Below, one piece after another: positions 1 to 11,824 of a DNA stretch of 64,000 nucleotides; position 1 is the stretch's first letter, and each line of letters begins with the position of its first letter. A program made the position numbers and the translations under genes. The DNA is from Tamarix chinensis (Eukaryota; Streptophyta; Magnoliopsida; Caryophyllales; Tamaricaceae): the NCBI GenBank assembly GCA_030549775.1, contig CM060173.1, positions 27,408,032 through 27,472,031 of the forward strand. The letters run 5' to 3'. The notes under the pieces were generated by a model that was not told the origin of the DNA, ran no database searches, and saw only the letters and a program-made list of their open reading frames with translations.

Positions 1-582
1 CTACAAGGCTTAATTAGTGCAAAAAAAAAGGAAACATGAACGACACCAAAAGCATCTCCAAAATATTAACCACCCTTGGTAATTTATTATAGGATCCATT
101 TATTCTCCATTACTCCAATCTATATATATGTTAGTTTGAGCCGAAGAAAATTTTTTGCTAGTGCGAAGGCAGTGAACCTCTTCTCATTTCCTAGGGTTCC
201 TCATGAATAATACAAATTAGGGAAATACACTTAGTACTTGTATAAAAGTAGATGCCAAAAAAACAATCAATATATGACATATTTAAAACAATATTAAAAA
301 CTTGGTAATGGGCATACGTATTAACAATATATTTAAGTTTGGGACAGATATATCAATCTCATTGTAATACTAAGTTTATACTATACAATACTTGTTGTGA
401 TGACAATAAAAAGGATCAGCATCATAAATGCATTTAATCTTTCAATGACATAAATGCATCAACCTAAGAAACAAGAGAAAAAAAAAGATATTCTTGCATT
501 TTATGCCCCTACCTTCCCCCTCATTTCCTTAATTATCCCCCTCGTCAATCCCCCTCCCTCTAATTCCTTCTATATGATAGTA

Positions 583-831
583 TCAATGTTCTTCCCATTT
601 GTACTTCTTCCAATAGAAGATAATCATGATCGGTGTCATAATGGACAAAGCAACTATCGGAGAAAGCACTGTAACCCAGAAATGTGGCAAAAACCACAGA
701 GAGCGGTAGGCGCAGATGGCTGCTATAGAGCAACCAATTCCAATTAGAATAGTTACCATGGCAATTATGGGATAAAGTTCCTTCAGTAGTAGCACAAAGA
801 ATAATGTGAGGGAGCTTAGTAAGATTAGCAA
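583..831 (-). CDS. Small hydrophobic ORF in left palindrome arm (82 aa)
   Basis: Encodes a short, very hydrophobic protein with about three potential membrane segments (about residues 1-16, 21-43 and 48-72) and a basic/acidic tail ending KKYKWEEH. It is clearly homologous to the ORF on the opposite strand at 1,356-1,643, with the shared core PHFWVTVLS followed by IMTPIMIIFY here and VMTPVMIIFY there. Conservation of reading frame between the two arms, despite base divergence, suggests it once encoded a protein. I do not recognise the family. The start ATG faces the centre of the palindrome, so the two ORFs are divergent. It may be a relic rather than an expressed gene. Confidence 0.4.
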   Translation of the reverse strand: MLILLSSLTLFFVLLLKELYPIIAMVTILIGIGCSIAAICAYRSLWFLPHFWVTVLSPIVALSIMTPIMIIFYWKKYKWEEH

Positions 832-1355
832 GCACGCTACTCATCCTCACAAGCCAATGGATTCATTCTTATTTACCAAAACTATCATAGCCAGCAGGGC
901 AAAGAGATCTACACCTAGTAGAATTTTTCCTATTCTACTAAAATTTGGTTGAAAGGAGGTGAGTACTTGTAGGACTGGTTCATACTGTCTGCCTGCTTTA
1001 GTGGCATGAGTGTTGATGCAGATGGCATTGTCACATTAGATGACGGCTCAGCCCAGTCATCGTCACTGATTAATTGCGATGATAGTGGTGGAACACCATT
1101 TTCAAGTTTTCAAAAGTTTTTGGGGAGCTGCTTTGGATAGTGGTGATGAGGCAGACAGTCCAACCCTATCGTTAGCCACGACGATGGCTAATGTCGTCTT
1201 ATGTGACAATGCTACCAACAGCAACAACCACACCACTACGGTAGGCAGACGGTACGAGCTATTCCTACGAGTACCCACCTCCTTTCAACCAAATTTTAGT
1301 AGAATCTGAGTTAGGAAAAATTCTTCTAAGTGCAAATCTCCCTACACTCCTAACT

Positions 1356-1643
1356 ATGATAGTTTTGGTAAAGAAAAATGAATATATTGGCTTGTGGGAT
1401 CGAGTAGTGTGCTTGCTGCTCCTACTAAGCTCCCTTGCATTGTTCTTTGCGTTATTGCTTAAGGAACTTTATCCCACATTTTCCATGGTAACTGCTCTTC
1501 TTAGAATTGGTTGCTCTATTGGAGCCATCTGCGCTCACTTGCTCTCTATATATTTGCCACATTTCTGGGTGACGGTGCTCTCAACGATCATTGCTTTGTC
1601 CGTTATGACACCTGTCATGATTATCTTCTATTCAAAGAAGTAA
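1356..1643 (+). CDS. Small hydrophobic ORF in right palindrome arm (95 aa)
   Basis: Partner of the minus-strand ORF at 583-831. It has a short charged N-terminus (residues 1-17), then hydrophobic stretches around residues 18-38, 43-64 and 70-90, and ends FYSKK. It looks like a small multi-pass membrane protein of unknown family. In copy B a TGC codon has become TGA, so only the last 76 codons stay open there. The unequal damage argues that it is not under strong selection now. Confidence 0.4.
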   Translation: MIVLVKKNEYIGLWDRVVCLLLLLSSLALFFALLLKELYPTFSMVTALLRIGCSIGAICAHLLSIYLPHFWVTVLSTIIALSVMTPVMIIFYSKK

Positions 1644-1969
1644 AATTGCATAGGGGGCATTAGAGGGGGATTGAGTGAGGGGAGAATTAAGGGAATAAAG
1701 GGAAGGTTAGGGGCTGGTATCTTTTTCTTTTAATTGATAGGATTGTGCATTTATGTGTATTTGAAATATGACCGCATTCACTATAAATTTGGTACTACTT
1801 TTAGACACCGAATACTTTTTTTCTCTACAAATTTTTTGGTGCATCAAATAGTATTAAAAAATTTAATTAATTTATTTTAAAAAAAATTATTCATATTTTA
1901 AAATAACTAATATAAATAATAATCTTATACATTTTTATTTTTTATCTTAATTTTAGTACATCTGATTTA

Positions 1970-2000
<31 letters not shown>

Positions 2001-2399
2001 TACTATTTTCTTTCATTTTTTTAATTTTAAAAAATTAGCATTTTTATACTTTTTTATTTTTATTTCTCCAGTCCCTGACAACCCTATTTTAAAATAGCAA
2101 TATCTGCCCCAAATTCAAATATATTACTAATAAATATGTCCATTACCAATTTTTTAATATTGTTTTAAATATTTCATATATTGATTTTGTTATTGGCATC
2201 TATACTTATGCAAATACTAGTTTAAGTGTCTACCATAACTTATATTATTAATAGTTTTCTATACTGTGATGAATTATATAAAAATTTTTATTTAAAAAAT
2301 TAATTAATTTATTTCATATTTTAAAAAAAAAATAGTTAATACAAAATTAAATAAATTGACTATAAAATTACGAATTAATTATAGTGTCCATTACCAAGT

Positions 2400-2635
2400 T
2401 TTGATATTGTCATAAATACCCCTCGACCAACCACCGGCGATAGCACCCTGTTATGCGGCTATGCCCCGCAGGCCGAATCACTTCCATCCTCCCTCATTCC
2501 ATCGCTCCTCGCTCGTTGTCCAGACTAGATGTTCGCCCGTCGACGCATTCAGTCTCCATCCTAACCTCGCCCTCCACCAATCGCCACGCTCCAACCTGCA
2601 CATCTCCTCGTTTATTTCGTCGGTTTGCACTTCGG
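2400..2635 (+). other. GC-rich leader-like segment ending in a splice donor (copy A)
   Basis: A sharp rise in GC and C-rich composition in an otherwise AT-rich region, ending in TTCGG|GTGAGTGAG, a strong plant 5' splice site (GT at 2,636-2,637), followed by T-rich intron-like sequence. Short overlapping ORFs exist (2,453-2,719 and 2,461-2,643) but resemble nothing I know. The best reading is a first exon or 5' UTR of a lost or captured gene. The evidence is compositional only. Confidence 0.3.
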
Positions 2636-3366
2636 GTGAGTGAGTTTGCGGTTTATGAATTCAATTTCAGAGATTTATTTGATAACTTCCTTTGTTGTTT
2701 TTCAATTTTGAAGTATTGATAACTTCATTAGTTAGCTTTTCCTCTATTATCCGCTGGGAATTTGCAAGTTATATGTCTGTTTTGTTGTTGTGGCTCTGTA
2801 TGTTTGATGTTAGTGTCAGAACAATCCAGTAATGACGGACAGAGATGGTTAAAATGAGAGAAGAGGAAGATGAATTGGAGAAAAATGGACAATTAAGAGA
2901 GAAAACTGTCAGTAGAGGACGACAAGCTTGTAGTAATTTATCACTTTACATTCTCCTAATCATCACAAGCTTATGTATACGAGAATTCAGAACAGAAATC
3001 GAGACGAAGGAAATAAAATAGCTAAAGATACCCTCCGGATCGGCTCCTAATCTTCACCGATTAACCCTGTCAATCCTAATAAACTGGTGTAATTAGTTTA
3101 ACTTAGGTCTGTTTCTACTTTGCAGTCTGTTTGTAATCAACTGTGTTTGTAATTTAATTAATAACTGATTATTTGCAATATAAATACTACATTTTTACTT
3201 GATGAAAAATAATGATAATGATGATAGAACTGCTGACTGTTCTATATGCATATATATTCACTATATGCGAGAGGAAAAACTCTAGGGAACAAAAAAAAAA
3301 AAACCTGATCTCTAAACTTGTTAATTTATATGCATATACAGGAATGCTATAAGGATTTGGGGCTTT
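2636..3366. other. Interval with no recognisable gene (copy A)
   Basis: Intron-like T-rich sequence, then a segment with GAGA-rich and mixed composition up to the CACTA element. No ORF with protein-like features. The host bases TTT at 3,364-3,366 are the left target-site duplication of the CACTA element. Confidence 0.4.
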
Positions 3367-3540
3367 CACTACTGTAAATACGGCTGTTAGGGAGGTATAT
3401 GTAGTGACGGTTCTGTAATCATTTGGAAAATGTAAAAAAAAAAAGAGAAATAGCAACGGTTTTAAACCATAGCAAAATTTAAATAAAAAAAAAATTGCTT
3501 TAGGGATGGTTTTTAACCATGGCAAAATGAAATCCCAAAT
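3367..3540 (+). repeat. Left TIR and subterminal repeats of CACTA copy A
   Basis: The TIR is at 3,367-3,383. It is followed by degenerate inverted motifs GACGGTTCTGTAATC, AGCAACGGTTTTAAACCATA and GGGATGGTTTTTAACCATGG, separated by A-rich runs. In En/Spm elements such subterminal repeats are the binding sites of the TnpA protein. Confidence 0.8.
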
Positions 3541-3633
3541 TACCACTACACGCTCATAACACATCGGCTCCCTCTCCTGCGCGCACATATCCTCTGTCGG
3601 TGTTGTTTGTCTTCTTTGTTACGCCCTTCTATT

Positions 3634-3841
3634 TTCTCATTTCCAACGCTAGTTGAAGCTCCCGCCGAAGATCTAGACAGAAGCGTCAACAGGTTAGTTC
3701 GATTTTGACTTCCATTTTACTTTGGTTTTAATTACTGCTGAAATAATTGTTGTAATCCTTCAATTTGTAGTTCTTCTCGTTTCTGGTGCTGCTTGAAGCT
3801 CCCGCCGAAGCTCTGGACAGAAGTGTCAACAGGTTAGTTCG
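3634..3841 (+). repeat. Duplicated leader segment with two splice donors (copy A)
   Basis: Two roughly 68 bp units (3,634-3,701 and 3,774-3,841; period 140 bp) share the core TTGAAGCTCCCGCCGAAG and end in GTCAACAG|GTTAGTTCG, a plausible 5' splice site. The position between the left terminus and the transposase fits a 5' UTR exon of the element, with two alternative first-exon ends. Confidence 0.5.
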
Positions 3842-5974
3842 GTGTTTGCTAACTGTTTATGAGTATGTCAATCAAATTTGGGAATAGATGATAGTGGAAT
3901 TGTTTTGTGCAATTAATTCAATCACAAGTTTATATCTAAACAAGAATTGTTTTTTCTCTTGCGAACTAGGAATAGATGATATAATTGATTTCTTTTCGTT
4001 GAAGAATTTGGTTCATATATAATGGTTTCTCAAGTATGTAGTGTATATGTTGTTGTTCAATCTGTTGTTAGTGCAATCTTAGATCTGTTCCTTTTTTAAA
4101 AATTTTGGTTAAGATATGAAGTTTTCTCTCCCATTTGTAGTTTTTATATTATTGTTCAATCTATTGATACTTTGTTGGTTCGATGTAATATGTTTTCATT
4201 TGAAAGATTTTTTTTTATTTGGTTCGATATGTTTTCTTGTTGATGATGTTGTGTTTTTTTTTTCCAATTATTTGTTTGTTTCTCAACTCTATTTTGTCCC
4301 CAAATATATTTCGTACTTAATTCCATGGAGTGTATATGGTATATAGTTTGATTGAAGAACTATAAGGGTTCATCTCTCTCACACATATTACTAATGTCTT
4401 TATTGTGAACATCGAAGAGAATTCTTTGATAATGTAGTTATACAAAAATTTTAACGAAGGCTATGGTTGTAATCATTATTAAAAATAGGTTTCGATATTG
4501 ATTTTTACAAAGCATCGCTATTAAAACTTACTTTTGATAATGGTTTTTAGTGGGAACTATTAATTAAATCTTATAACATACTTTTTGAAATTTTGATCAC
4601 TATTTTGGAACCATTATTGAACATTTAATAATGGGCAATTCAATAACACTTCAAAACCATTTATCAAAGCTTCGAAATAATCATTAATAAGGCTTGTTTA
4701 TGTAGTAGTGAAAGATGTTGTCATGGCATTATTACGAGGATGTAGATGGGTTATTATGATACTTGCTAGGGCCTTCTTTTTGTGGATTCTTCTTCCTACG
4801 TTGGGGAGTTGGATTAGTAAATGTGAGGTCTCATTATAGGGATTTGTGTACTTACCTAGATCTCCATAGACGGCACAAAATGTTATTGCCTAAAATCAAG
4901 CAAGTTATTTTGGGACCAAGCAAGGTTCCTAGTACTTTTTGAATAAGGAGTAACGTAGAAAATCATGAGAGAGAGAGAATGTGTAAAAGAATGTTGGATT
5001 GATAGTGGTGGTGGTAAAATGAGCTCTCTTATTTTTCTAGCACAATCATATAGGGTGGTGCTCATTTTTAAATAGTAGGCTAACAAATTTTTCAAGAAGG
5101 AACTTTCATACTCATAATACTTACATACACATATTTATGGTTTCCAGTTCAACATCATACAATTAGTATGTGCTGAAACTAAACAAATGACAAAGGGAAA
5201 CCTCAAACTCAACTTAAACACAATTAATTAATGGTGCCTTGGAACTATCCATGTTATCTTGAAATAAGTTAAGTTAATTAAGCAAGAAATTAAGGGAGCC
5301 TGCCTAGATTTCTTCATTTCGATTGCGTCAACACAGTCATTAAAAATATAAATTTTCTTAATTATGACATATATTAATGTACAAGTTGCAGGAAAAAAAA
5401 AGAAAGTGCGGGTCAAATGTAATTTTCACATATGAGTTAATTCTTACACAATCAACCTTGCTTATTTAACTATGATTGTGCTAAACAATTGTTGTATGCC
5501 ATTCCCTTCTTAAGCTATTTTTTATTGGTGTACAAAATGTCAATGACCTTGCGTCAATGTACATATATATTTTTTATTTTTGAATTGAGAATAAGCTTCC
5601 TCTTAATCAATTTATATTTGATACATATAATTAAATTTTTATTATGGGCATACGTATTAGTAGAAATAATTCTTTGTTTAATTGTGACTTTCATATTTTA
5701 TTTTATATTTTGAATTTAGCTAGGTATGATAGATATTAGTTTACCATAATAAACACATAATTACTATAAATATCAATACTATTATGGCTAATCATAGCAT
5801 GCATGTTATACTATTATAGCTTATAAATATTGGGTCTAATTAGGTACTTTAGATATTGGAAGTCTCATCTGGAACAACCCTTGAGATTATATCAACTGGT
5901 TTTTACAACCTTAATTTTGTTACTAAATTTGTTGTTGTTTTAAATGCTCAGGTATATTTGAAATACATTTTGTC
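3842..5974. other. Noncoding 5' region of CACTA copy A
   Basis: AT-rich DNA without a supportable gene; small ORFs here have no protein-like features. Short inverted motifs of the ATAATGGTTTT/AAACCATTATT type near 4,450-4,700 resemble subterminal-repeat derivatives and may be a nested older element. TTGTTTTAAATGCTCAG just before the transposase start looks like a 3' splice site. Confidence 0.45.
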
Positions 5975-8900
5975 ATGGATAGAAGTTGGATAAATTTTAA
6001 TATGACCAGTCCTGAGTTTCTAGTGGGATTTGATAGTTTTTTGAAGCTAGCAACTTCTAAGGTTGCTATAAATGGAGAAATCTAGTGTCCATGTTGAAAG
6101 TTTCATAACAGATATCGTAATCCCGTTGATGTTTTCACTAATCATGTTATGAAGAATGATTTTATAAAAAATTATACCAATTGGTTTATTCATAGGGAAC
6201 TAATATATGTCCCTACTAATGATGTTAACGTTCGACATGGAAGTATGGATAAAATTAGGCCAAGTTTTGGTGATATTACTCAAATTCCAGCCTTGGTGAG
6301 GGATTCATTTGGGGTATTTGATCAATGCTCTACTGAAAATCATACAATTGAATGTTCAATTTCATTTCAGACTATATTCAATGAGAATTCCCATGATTTT
6401 GATGTTTTACCTTGAAGGCCAACCAAGCAATTGTCCTAGTGATGAAGAGGTTCATTTTCATAGAGTAATGAAGTAGTGTGAGGAAGAATTATATCCGGGT
6501 GCAATAATTATTCGAAGATTTCTTTCATTTTGCATTTGTGTCATTTGAAAAGCATGAATGGTTGGTCTTCAAAGTCTTTTACCATGTTGCTTGAATTGTT
6601 ATCCAATGTATTTCCTATGTTGTCTTTATTTCCATCATCTTAGTATGAAGCAAAAAAGTTAATCAATGAATTGGGTCTTAGATATGAAAAGATCCATGCA
6701 TATCCAAATGATTGCATGTTATATTGGAATGATGGAAGAAATGATCAGACAATGCTAGATAATTGTTTGATGTGTAACACTTCTCATTGGGAGAATCCAA
6801 TTGAACTAGGGTGTAATAATGAAGGTGAACAAGAGTCTAATAGAAGAAAAAAACCTAAGAAAGTTCTATGGTACTTTCTGTTAATTCCAAGGCTAAAAAG
6901 AATATACATGTTATTAAATATGGCTGCAGATATGAGATGGCATGATAGAAATCATGTGAAGGATGGAAAATTAAGACATCCAGCTGATGGTTTGGCATGG
7001 AAAGATATTAATTCCCGTTATCCAGATTTTGCTCTCGATCCTTGCAATGTTCCTCTTAGACTTACTAGTGACAGGTTTAATCTATTTCAAACGTTGAGCA
7101 CCAATCATAGCACATGGCCTGTATTATTAGTTCCCTATAATCTCCCACCATGGATGTATATGAAACAAATATCACTTATTTTTACCATGATTATTCCAAG
7201 GGAGAAGAGCCCAGGTAATGACATAGATGTATATTTGCAACCTCTAGTACATGAGTTAAGGAAGTTGTGGGAGGGTGTTAATGCTTTTGATGCATCTTCT
7301 ATGCAAAACTTTCAACTGTAGGCCACTCTTATGTGGACTATAAATGATTTTCTAGCATATACAAATTTATCTAGGTGGAGTACAAAGGGTGCTATTGCTT
7401 GTCCTTGTTATGCAAGCTCTACATCTTCAAGATGGATGAAGTTTGGTAAGAAGTTTTGTTATATGAGGCATTATAGGTGGTTATCGGATGATCACATATT
7501 TCGCTTTCAAGCTTCACAATATGATGGAACAATAGAGTTTGACAAGGCTCCAACTACACCATATGGAATTACTATTCGTAGGTAGGTGGATGGCCTGAAT
7601 CATGTTTATGGGAAGTTTTCAATTCGATCTACAAGATCTGCTGAACCAATTAATGGGATCCCACTAATATTTGAGGACACATATGATGATAATGATGAGG
7701 ATGAGGATATTTTACTTGATAGGCCCATGCAACATAATTGGAATAAAAGAAGTATTTTCTTTGATCTACCCTACTGACAACACAACCTCATTCGTCACAA
7801 TTTAGATGTAATGCATATAGAGAAAAACATATGTGATAATTTATTAGGAACTTTCTTGGGTATTGATAGGAAGTCAAAAGACAATCATCAATCATGCATG
7901 GATCTTTAGGATATTGGGATACAACAAGATTTACACCAAATTGAATTGCCAAATAACAGGTATGTCTTGCCTAATGCTTCTTATACGATGAATGCTACTA
8001 AAAAGGTCCGCTTCTTATTAGTTTTGCAAAAGATTAAAGTTTTTGATGGATATACATCTAACACCTCGAGATGTGTTAGTTTGAAAGATAAAATATTGTT
8101 CAATCTTAAAAGTCACAATGATCATATTTTAATGCAAGATTTGCTCCCAATTGCATTAATAGCATCCATGTGCACTAAGGTTGTTGGACTTATCTCAGAC
8201 TTATCATTATTTTTCAAATCCATATGTAGCAAAAAGCTAGACTTGAAAGAGCTTGATAATCTGCAACAACATGTTGCTCTAACTTGTGCAGCATGGAAAA
8301 GATTTTTCCATCAAGATTTTTTACAAGCATGGGTCATTTGATTGTACATCTTCTAGAGCAAGTGAAGTTTATCAAACCAGTTCACTATACTTGGATGTTT
8401 CCCATTGAACACTGAGAAAATTTGTACTTACTTTATCTATGACTAAGATTAGTGCTACTATAATTTCTATAATGATTAAAAATATGTGGCTTCATTGTTT
8501 TATTTTGTAGGGACCTAGTACGATTAAAATCATATGTGCAGAATAGAGCTCATCCTGAGGGCTCTATAGCAGAGGGATACAACATCCATGAATGTTTAAC
8601 ATTCTGTTCATGTTATTTTGGAGATTTTGAGACTTTATTTAATCGATTACCACAGAATGATGAATTTATTCAAGATTTTGACAAGTATTTGTTCAATATC
8701 GAAGGATAACCTTTAGGAAAGATTCATCACCACAACTTGGATGATTTGAGTCTTAAGCATGGTCATCATTATGTGTTGATCCAGCATCATTATTTTGACA
8801 CTTATTGTAGGTAATATTATATGTACCATAATAGTTATGCAACTTTATTAAATTAATGTAGAATTTTTTATAGTTTTTAATGCTCTTATATGGTATAGAG

Positions 8901-9700
8901 ATTCCATACGTGAAAAGTGTCGGACCAATAGGGGTATTAGGCTTGATGAGAATACTAAGAAGAAGTGGGTAGTCGAAGAATTTTCTCAATGACTTCACTC
9001 AAAGGTAGTTTTAACAATACATATAGCAAAAGTCTTTTATTATATGAGCATATGTGTTATAATGTATACTATAAAAACTATAATCTTTTATGCTATTTTA
9101 GGGACAAGATATTGATGATGGCACAAAAGATGGGAAATTTTGGAAGGCTTTGGCACGAGGACCTAATAAATTAATTAAACGAATGAATTCATTTATCACA
9201 AGGGGATTCAAACTTCACACAAAAAATCGTAATGAGAGGAGAAAAACTCAAAATTTAGGGGTGATGGTAATTGAGAATGGAAGGAAACATTATGGGAAGA
9301 TAAGAGATATTTGCGAATTAGATTACTACGGTAGTTGTCGAGTTATATTATTTTGTTATGATTGGGTAAACATTAATTCAGGTAGAGGGTTGAAGCAAGA
9401 TAACAATGGAATTACTTTAGTAAATTTTATTCACTTGATACATATGGGAAAGGCGATAAAAGATGATCCATTCATTTACGCATCTCAAGCAACTCAAATT
9501 TTTATATGAAAGATGGGAAACAAGAAGAGTGGTCTCATATAGTTGAAACAAAACCAAGGGACAACTATTATATGAGAACATGTGTACAAGAAGAAAATGA
9601 GGATGAAGATAATTGTCCATATCCCCAATCTATTCCTTGTACTTCCATTAATACTTTTGATGATGTAACGTATTTAGCTAGGACTAATATAGATGAGTAG
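5975..9700 (+). pseudogene. TNP2-type CACTA transposase, broken (copy A)
   Basis: Relic of the DDE transposase that cuts and joins CACTA ends. In order: an N-terminal transposon-associated domain starting MDRSWINF with a CPC motif; the Transposase_21/TNP2 core (about 6,671-7,777), with landmarks DMRWHDR, HPADGLAWKDI, YNLPPWM and DVYLQPLVHEL; a DUF4218-like part across an intron (8,325-8,815; NRAHPEGSIAEGY, HECLTFCS); and a DUF4216-like part (9,240-9,510; GITLVNF, ASQATQIF). Stops shared with copy B include TAG 6,083 and TGA 6,095 inside the zinc-type motif, and TAG 7,583. Lesions private to A are an extra T near 6,412, a missing G near 6,500 and a TAG at 7,319 where B has CAG. It is therefore inactive. 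The start is the first ATG of the domain, after a likely 3' splice site. Confidence 0.87.
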
Positions 9701-9869
9701 TTTTAGACTACAAAAAAAATATATGTACTACTTTTCATTACAATTTATTTTTGTGGACTCTACTTCATGTTTTGTTATTATCATTTTATATTTTTACTAA
9801 TGCTTTGCTTTTATACTTGATGTCTTTGCTGACTGTTTATGAATATGGTGTAAATCATATGTTTTGTAG

Positions 9870-11824
9870 TCACGTATCGTTTAAGGAAAGCAACAAGAAA
9901 TTTGACATATGATCCACATGCATCTTCTCGTTACACATCATCAAATGTTAGTCCCTCTTTTAAACGTGTGATAGGAGACAACACTTTACCTCTTTCATCA
10001 AATAATCAACCATGTGGTCAAGCGTTTGTTGATACATCGGTTGAGAGGTATCCATCTATTCATTCACCGCTTACACCATATAGTGTTACATAACCAATTC
10101 AAGTCCATGAGGAGAAACTTCACAAGCATGATACACCAAGTTTAGTTGGTGGTAGTGGTGATGGTAGAAGCAAGATTAATAAAGATTTTGTCAAATTTAT
10201 ACACCACCTATTCCCTCCATTCTCTCTTTTCTACCATTCCAAAATCACCCCAGCCTTACTCACACAACCTCTTCAGCCATTATCGCCATAGCCTCCCTTC
10301 CTCTTCCCTTCATCATCCTCCACCCAATGAGACCTTCCTCTTCTGCTAACATTCCTTCCTCTTCTCTCCTCACTTATGTAAAGTGGAAACTCACACTACC
10401 TTACTAAATGTTTTATTTTATTCATTCAATTCTTTCTACTGTCACTAACTAATTTTGAATGTATTGTTTAGATGTTGAGGGAAACAGAACACGAAGATAT
10501 GGTGAAATCTTACCAGCAAATATTTGGGATCTTAATGGTTGTGAGAAGATGGTAGTGGATGTTAATGAAATGTATCAACCAAATTAGAAGGTATGGACAT
10601 ATCTTCAACCGTTGGTTAGCAGACCTAGCAGATAAACCAGAATTGTGCTCGTACCATAAGAAAGATTGGTGTAAAGTGAATAAAGCAACCAAAGAGGAAT
10701 TGAAGATAATAGTTCGGGTACTTCATAGATATATATTCATTATAGTAATATTATTTTTATTTTTCTTGTCATTTTCGTAATCTCATTTTTATTTATTACA
10801 CAAGCCAAGTTTCATCTTCCTCCTGGTAGTATGATGGACAAATATTTGGGGAGTTTAAGGCTAAATATTATCCACTCAGTGCTACAATAGATCAAGTGCT
10901 AGAAAAATGGAATGTCGCCAAAATTCGTAAGGAGCAATGGTATGAAATGGTTGAGTATTGGTTCTCTAATGATGGAAAGGTACAATATCAAACTAAGAAA
11001 TTATTTATAGTTTGAAAATGAATAAATATTTATATATTTATTTGATCTAAGGACGCTTCTAAGAAAGGAGAAGAGGCAAGAAGTGAAGCATCCTATTTTC
11101 ATACACTTGGAACAAAAAGTTTTGCTATTGCTAGAGATAAATATGTAAGTAATTCATGACATGGATAATATATAATAATAGTAGTTAAATGTATTTTATA
11201 CTATTTATTTGAATTTATTTAATCATTTAGATAAGGTCTAATGGTCGAGTGTCTAGTGACATTGATATGTTTTGTACTTAATCATAAGCATCGTGATGGA
11301 AGCTATTCAAAATATTCCAAGTCCAAGGAATTTATGGTACGGAGTTATATATCTACATATTAACATCCTTATTCTTTGGTTTCTCTCAATGTAGCCCTTT
11401 ATTCTTTTTATTTATCCTAACATAGGATGAAGCTATGGCTTATATAAAAGAAAAAATCAGGTACTCTGAATTGTTAGAAAATACCATTAAGGCGGAAAAG
11501 GAGGTTGTTCTTTCTTTATACGGAAATAATCATAGTGGTAGAGCATTCAGTTATGGGGATGATGCCATGCCCTTTAAGCTAGAGATGTGTAACAAGAGTG
11601 TGGGTTGATCCAATCTTGAAATTGAAAGGCTAAGTAAGGAACTAGCTGCCACAAGAGAAGAAGCGTCAACTGCAAGAGAAGAAACAGTTGCTTCTAAAGA
11701 TCAACTTTAAAAAACTGAAGAACAGTTAGCTGCCACTAGAGCAAAATTAGTTGCCAACAAAATAGAGTAGGATGTCTTTATGGCATGATTCAATCAGTGG
11801 ATGGGAAGAACAAGCACCACATAG
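9870..11824 (+). pseudogene. Second CACTA gene, Transposase_24 (Ptta/En/Spm) type, broken (copy A)
   Basis: Multi-exon relic downstream of the transposase, in the place of the TnpA-type DNA-binding subunit. The best exon (about 10,835-10,979) reads FGEFKAKYYPL...KIRKEQWYEMVEYWF and ends at a GT donor. The next exon (from 11,053) contains the family landmark GTKSFAIARDKY, and later exons have DEAMAYIKEKIRYSELLE and a Glu/Lys-rich tail (LSKELAATREE, TAREETVASKDQL) that probably forms a coiled coil. Stop codons interrupt the tail, and a C/T-rich stretch at 10,190-10,370 interrupts the upstream part. Exon limits are approximate. In En/Spm the homologous protein binds subterminal repeats. Confidence 0.7.

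Larger units (their letters stand above)
222..2240. repeat. Foldback (palindromic) element, copy A
   Basis: The left arm (about 222-1,060) is the diverged reverse complement of the right arm (about 1,165-2,240). Matches include the outer parts (the CATTACCAA...TTTAATATTGTTTTAAATAT blocks near 270-310 and 2,140-2,175), the coding parts (583-831 against 1,356-1,643), the GAAAGGAGGTG/CACCTCCTTTC blocks near 952 and 1,277, and a GCATTGTCACAT/ATGTGACAATGC pair close to the centre. The right arm is longer because of an AT-rich insertion (about 1,790-2,080) with an (AT)n run near 1,975-2,000. A transcript across it could fold into a hairpin of several hundred base pairs. A third partial copy of the CATTACCAAGTTTT motif lies near 2,386. 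I cannot assign a transposon family. Confidence 0.8.

Noticed and set aside
3187..3588. 133-codon minus-strand ORF across the CACTA left end
   Set aside because: It spans the transposon boundary and A/T runs, and is disrupted in copy B by changes in homopolymers.
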